DNA of 64,000 nt. It comes from Meiothermus ruber DSM 1279. Lineage in GTDB: Bacteria > Deinococcota > Deinococci > Deinococcales > Thermaceae. Made by a program: the position numbers and the translations under genes. The DNA is taken from assembly GCF_000024425.1 (NCBI RefSeq), contig NC_013946.1:620001-684000 (forward strand). The letters are read 5' to 3'. Below the pieces are notes generated by a model. It was not told the DNA's origin and ran no database searches. It was given only the letters and a program-made list of their open reading frames with translations. Below, in pieces: positions 62,662 to 64,000 of the stretch (positions are counted from its first letter, which is position 1; every line of letters begins with the position of its first letter).

Positions 62662-63552
62662 GTGGTGGTTTCTATTGCTAACACCGAGCGCGCCACATGG
62701 CGAGACTATTTTTGGCTAACCAAACCTCGAGTCATCAGCCTGCTGCTGTTCACCACCCTGGCGGCCATGTTCATTGCAGCGGGTGGGTGGCCGGGCCTGG
62801 GCTTGTTCCTGGTGGTTTTTGTGGGCGGCTATATGGCGGCTGGTTCGGCCAATGTTTTCAATATGGTCATTGACCGCGATATTGACGGTCGCATGAAACG
62901 TACGGCCCAGCGCCCTACGGTTACCCACAAGATTAGCAGCCGCGACGCCACCCTTTTCGCTACCGTCCTGATGCTGCTCTCCTTTGTATTACTCTGGTGG
63001 GGGGCCAACCTGACCACTGCGCTTTTGGCGATGGCCGGGCTGGGCTGGTACGTGCTGGTCTACACCCTCTACATGAAGCGCCGCTTCTGGAGCAACATCG
63101 TAATCGGTGGGGCTGCCGGGGCGTTCCCGCCCTTGGTTGGTTGGGCTGCTGTGACGGGGGAACTGAGCCTTTTTGCCTGGTATTTGTTCTTGATTATCTT
63201 TTTTTGGACGCCCGTGCATTTCTGGGCGCTTTCGCTCATGATCAAAGACGATTACGCCGCGGTGGGGGTTCCTATGCTCCCAGTGGTGCGCGGCGAGCGC
63301 GAGACGGCCTATCAGATAGGCCTCTATGCCATTCTGACCACTGTCATTACCCTTGTCCCGGTGCTGATGGGCGAGCTGCGCTGGGTGTATTTGCTGGCGG
63401 CGCTGCTGCTCAACGGCTGGCTTTTACTGTATAGCTGGCGCTTATACCAGACCCTGGAGCGAAACTGGACGCTTACGCTGTATAAGTACTCAATGTTATA
63501 CCTGGCATTACTGTTTGTCGCGATGGCCATAGACCGGGCCCTGTGGATGTAG
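62662..63552 (+). CDS. ctaB: Protohaem IX farnesyltransferase (haem O synthase)
   Basis: The 296-residue UbiA-type membrane enzyme has about nine helices. The prenyl diphosphate site is [22 protein letters not shown] (about 68-89 in two parts), and the second Asp motif is [21 protein letters not shown] (about 192). It adds farnesyl to haem B to give haem O, the substrate of CtaA. The start is one of two adjacent GTGs 6 nt after the ctaA stop; TAGACT just upstream could give an extra leaderless start. Confidence 0.95.
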   Translation: MVVSIANTERATWRDYFWLTKPRVISLLLFTTLAAMFIAAGGWPGLGLFLVVFVGGYMAAGSANVFNMVIDRDIDGRMKRTAQRPTVTHKISSRDATLFATVLMLLSFVLLWWGANLTTALLAMAGLGWYVLVYTLYMKRRFWSNIVIGGAAGAFPPLVGWAAVTGELSLFAWYLFLIIFFWTPVHFWALSLMIKDDYAAVGVPMLPVVRGERETAYQIGLYAILTTVITLVPVLMGELRWVYLLAALLLNGWLLLYSWRLYQTLERNWTLTLYKYSMLYLALLFVAMAIDRALWM

Positions 63553-63557
63553 CTAAA

Positions 63558-63579
63558 ATATCCTATCGGGATAGGATAT
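63558..63579. promoter_or_regulatory. Perfect 10-bp inverted repeat upstream of the oxidase genes
   Basis: ATATCCTATC and GATAGGATAT are separated by only GG (63558-63579). A further partial copy, TATCCTA, lies at 63599-63605, and a TATAGA -10-like box at 63626-63631. The arrangement suggests a regulator binding upstream of the cytochrome oxidase promoter. It is not followed by a T-run, so it is a poor terminator for ctaB. Confidence 0.55.
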
Positions 63580-63661
63580 CGGATGCTTGGAGCCGGGTAT
63601 CCTAAAATGGTTCCAAATAAAATGCTATAGAATACCCCAAGACCAAGGGAGGATGCGAGGA

Positions 63662-64000
63662 ATGCTGCAACGAAGTTTAGGTTTGATCGTCCTGCTGATG
63701 CTGGGTTTGGTGCTGGCTGCGGAGCCGGGCCAGGCCGGGGGGCATACCCTGAACATCCTGGATCGGGATGCCTCGGCTTTTAACCGAGAAGTCCGGGGGC
63801 TGCTGGTCTGGGTGATGGGCTTTGCGGCCCTGGTGTTTGTGGTGGTGACTGGAGCGCTGGTCTATGTAACCGTCAAGTTCCGGCGCACTGGCAAAGAGAC
63901 CGGCGAACCCGAGCAGATGCACGGTAACGATCGCCTCGAGGTGGCCTGGACGGTAATCCCCACGGTAATTGTGCTCATCATCTTTGGCCTTACCGCCCAG
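63662..64000 (+). CDS. ctaC: Cytochrome c oxidase subunit II, partial
   Basis: The 113 visible residues contain a signal peptide (about 1-20, ending LVLAAEPGQA), a membrane helix (about 50-73, WVMGFAALVFVVVTGALVYV) and the start of a second one after RLEVAWTVIPTVIVLIIFG, the family signature at the second helix. The CuA domain lies beyond the right edge. The start ATG has GGGAGG and GAGGA upstream. It follows ctaB by 109 nt; subunit I is expected next. Confidence 0.93.
   Translation, partial: MLQRSLGLIVLLMLGLVLAAEPGQAGGHTLNILDRDASAFNREVRGLLVWVMGFAALVFVVVTGALVYVTVKFRRTGKETGEPEQMHGNDRLEVAWTVIPTVIVLIIFGLTAQ

Overview
The window looks like chromosome of a thermophilic member of the Thermaceae (Deinococcus-Thermus phylum), most likely Meiothermus or a close relative. 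I infer this from the gene content (an array resembling the Thermus pilA1-pilA2-pilA3-comZ competence locus, a TrmI methyltransferase, xylose genes, a split methylmalonyl-CoA mutase), from many -10 hexamers only 5-10 nt upstream of start codons (leaderless transcripts), and from a high density of the palindrome CTCGAG. No rRNA, tRNA, CRISPR array, insertion sequence or prophage was recognised.

Layout. 1-7.7 kb: an edge fragment of a membrane protein, a fumarylacetoacetase-family hydrolase, a cation/proton antiporter, an RqcH/NFACT protein, an OmpR-type two-component system with a downstream secreted Asn/Gly-rich protein, and TrmI. 7.7-20.8 kb: the most striking region, with three complete sets of minor-pseudopilin genes (set A 7986-11292, set B 12526-16248, set C 17033-20777). 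Each set has a GspH/FimT-like, a PilV/GspI-like, a PilW/GspJ-like and one large PilX/GspK/ComZ-like protein. A histidine kinase lies after set A and a NarL-type response regulator after set B. The large protein of set C carries a CXXCH motif typical of covalent haem c attachment. 20.8-35.4 kb: LepA, an orphan solute-binding protein, a cold-shock protein, the fatty-acid cluster (rpmF, fabH-fabD-fabG-acpP), a SAM hydrolase, two divergent TPR proteins, an NYN-domain protein coupled to queA, cysE, a YebC protein and fabF.

35.4-50.7 kb: two tandem S41-family proteins, a GNAT enzyme, an SDR lacking its catalytic Tyr/Lys, CcmA- and CcdA-like proteins, an ABC ATPase next to thiamine diphosphokinase, an M28 peptidase, threonine dehydratase, MtaB, an HIT protein, a metallophosphoesterase with a bifunctional-nuclease-family protein, and two phosphoribosyltransferase paralogues, one with a degenerate PRPP loop. 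50.7-64 kb: an esterase, a thioesterase with the methylmalonyl-CoA mutase large subunit, a DoxX protein, SpoIID and RecO, a xylR-xylA-xylB operon, a DUF305 protein, and haem A synthesis genes (ctaA, ctaB) leading into cytochrome c oxidase subunit II, which runs off the right edge.

The genes most likely to work together are the three pseudopilin sets, which look like alternative tip complexes for one type IV pilus machine. The two-component pair between them and shared motifs upstream of sets A and B suggest linked control. All functional statements come from reading the sequence and recalling family features; no database search was run.
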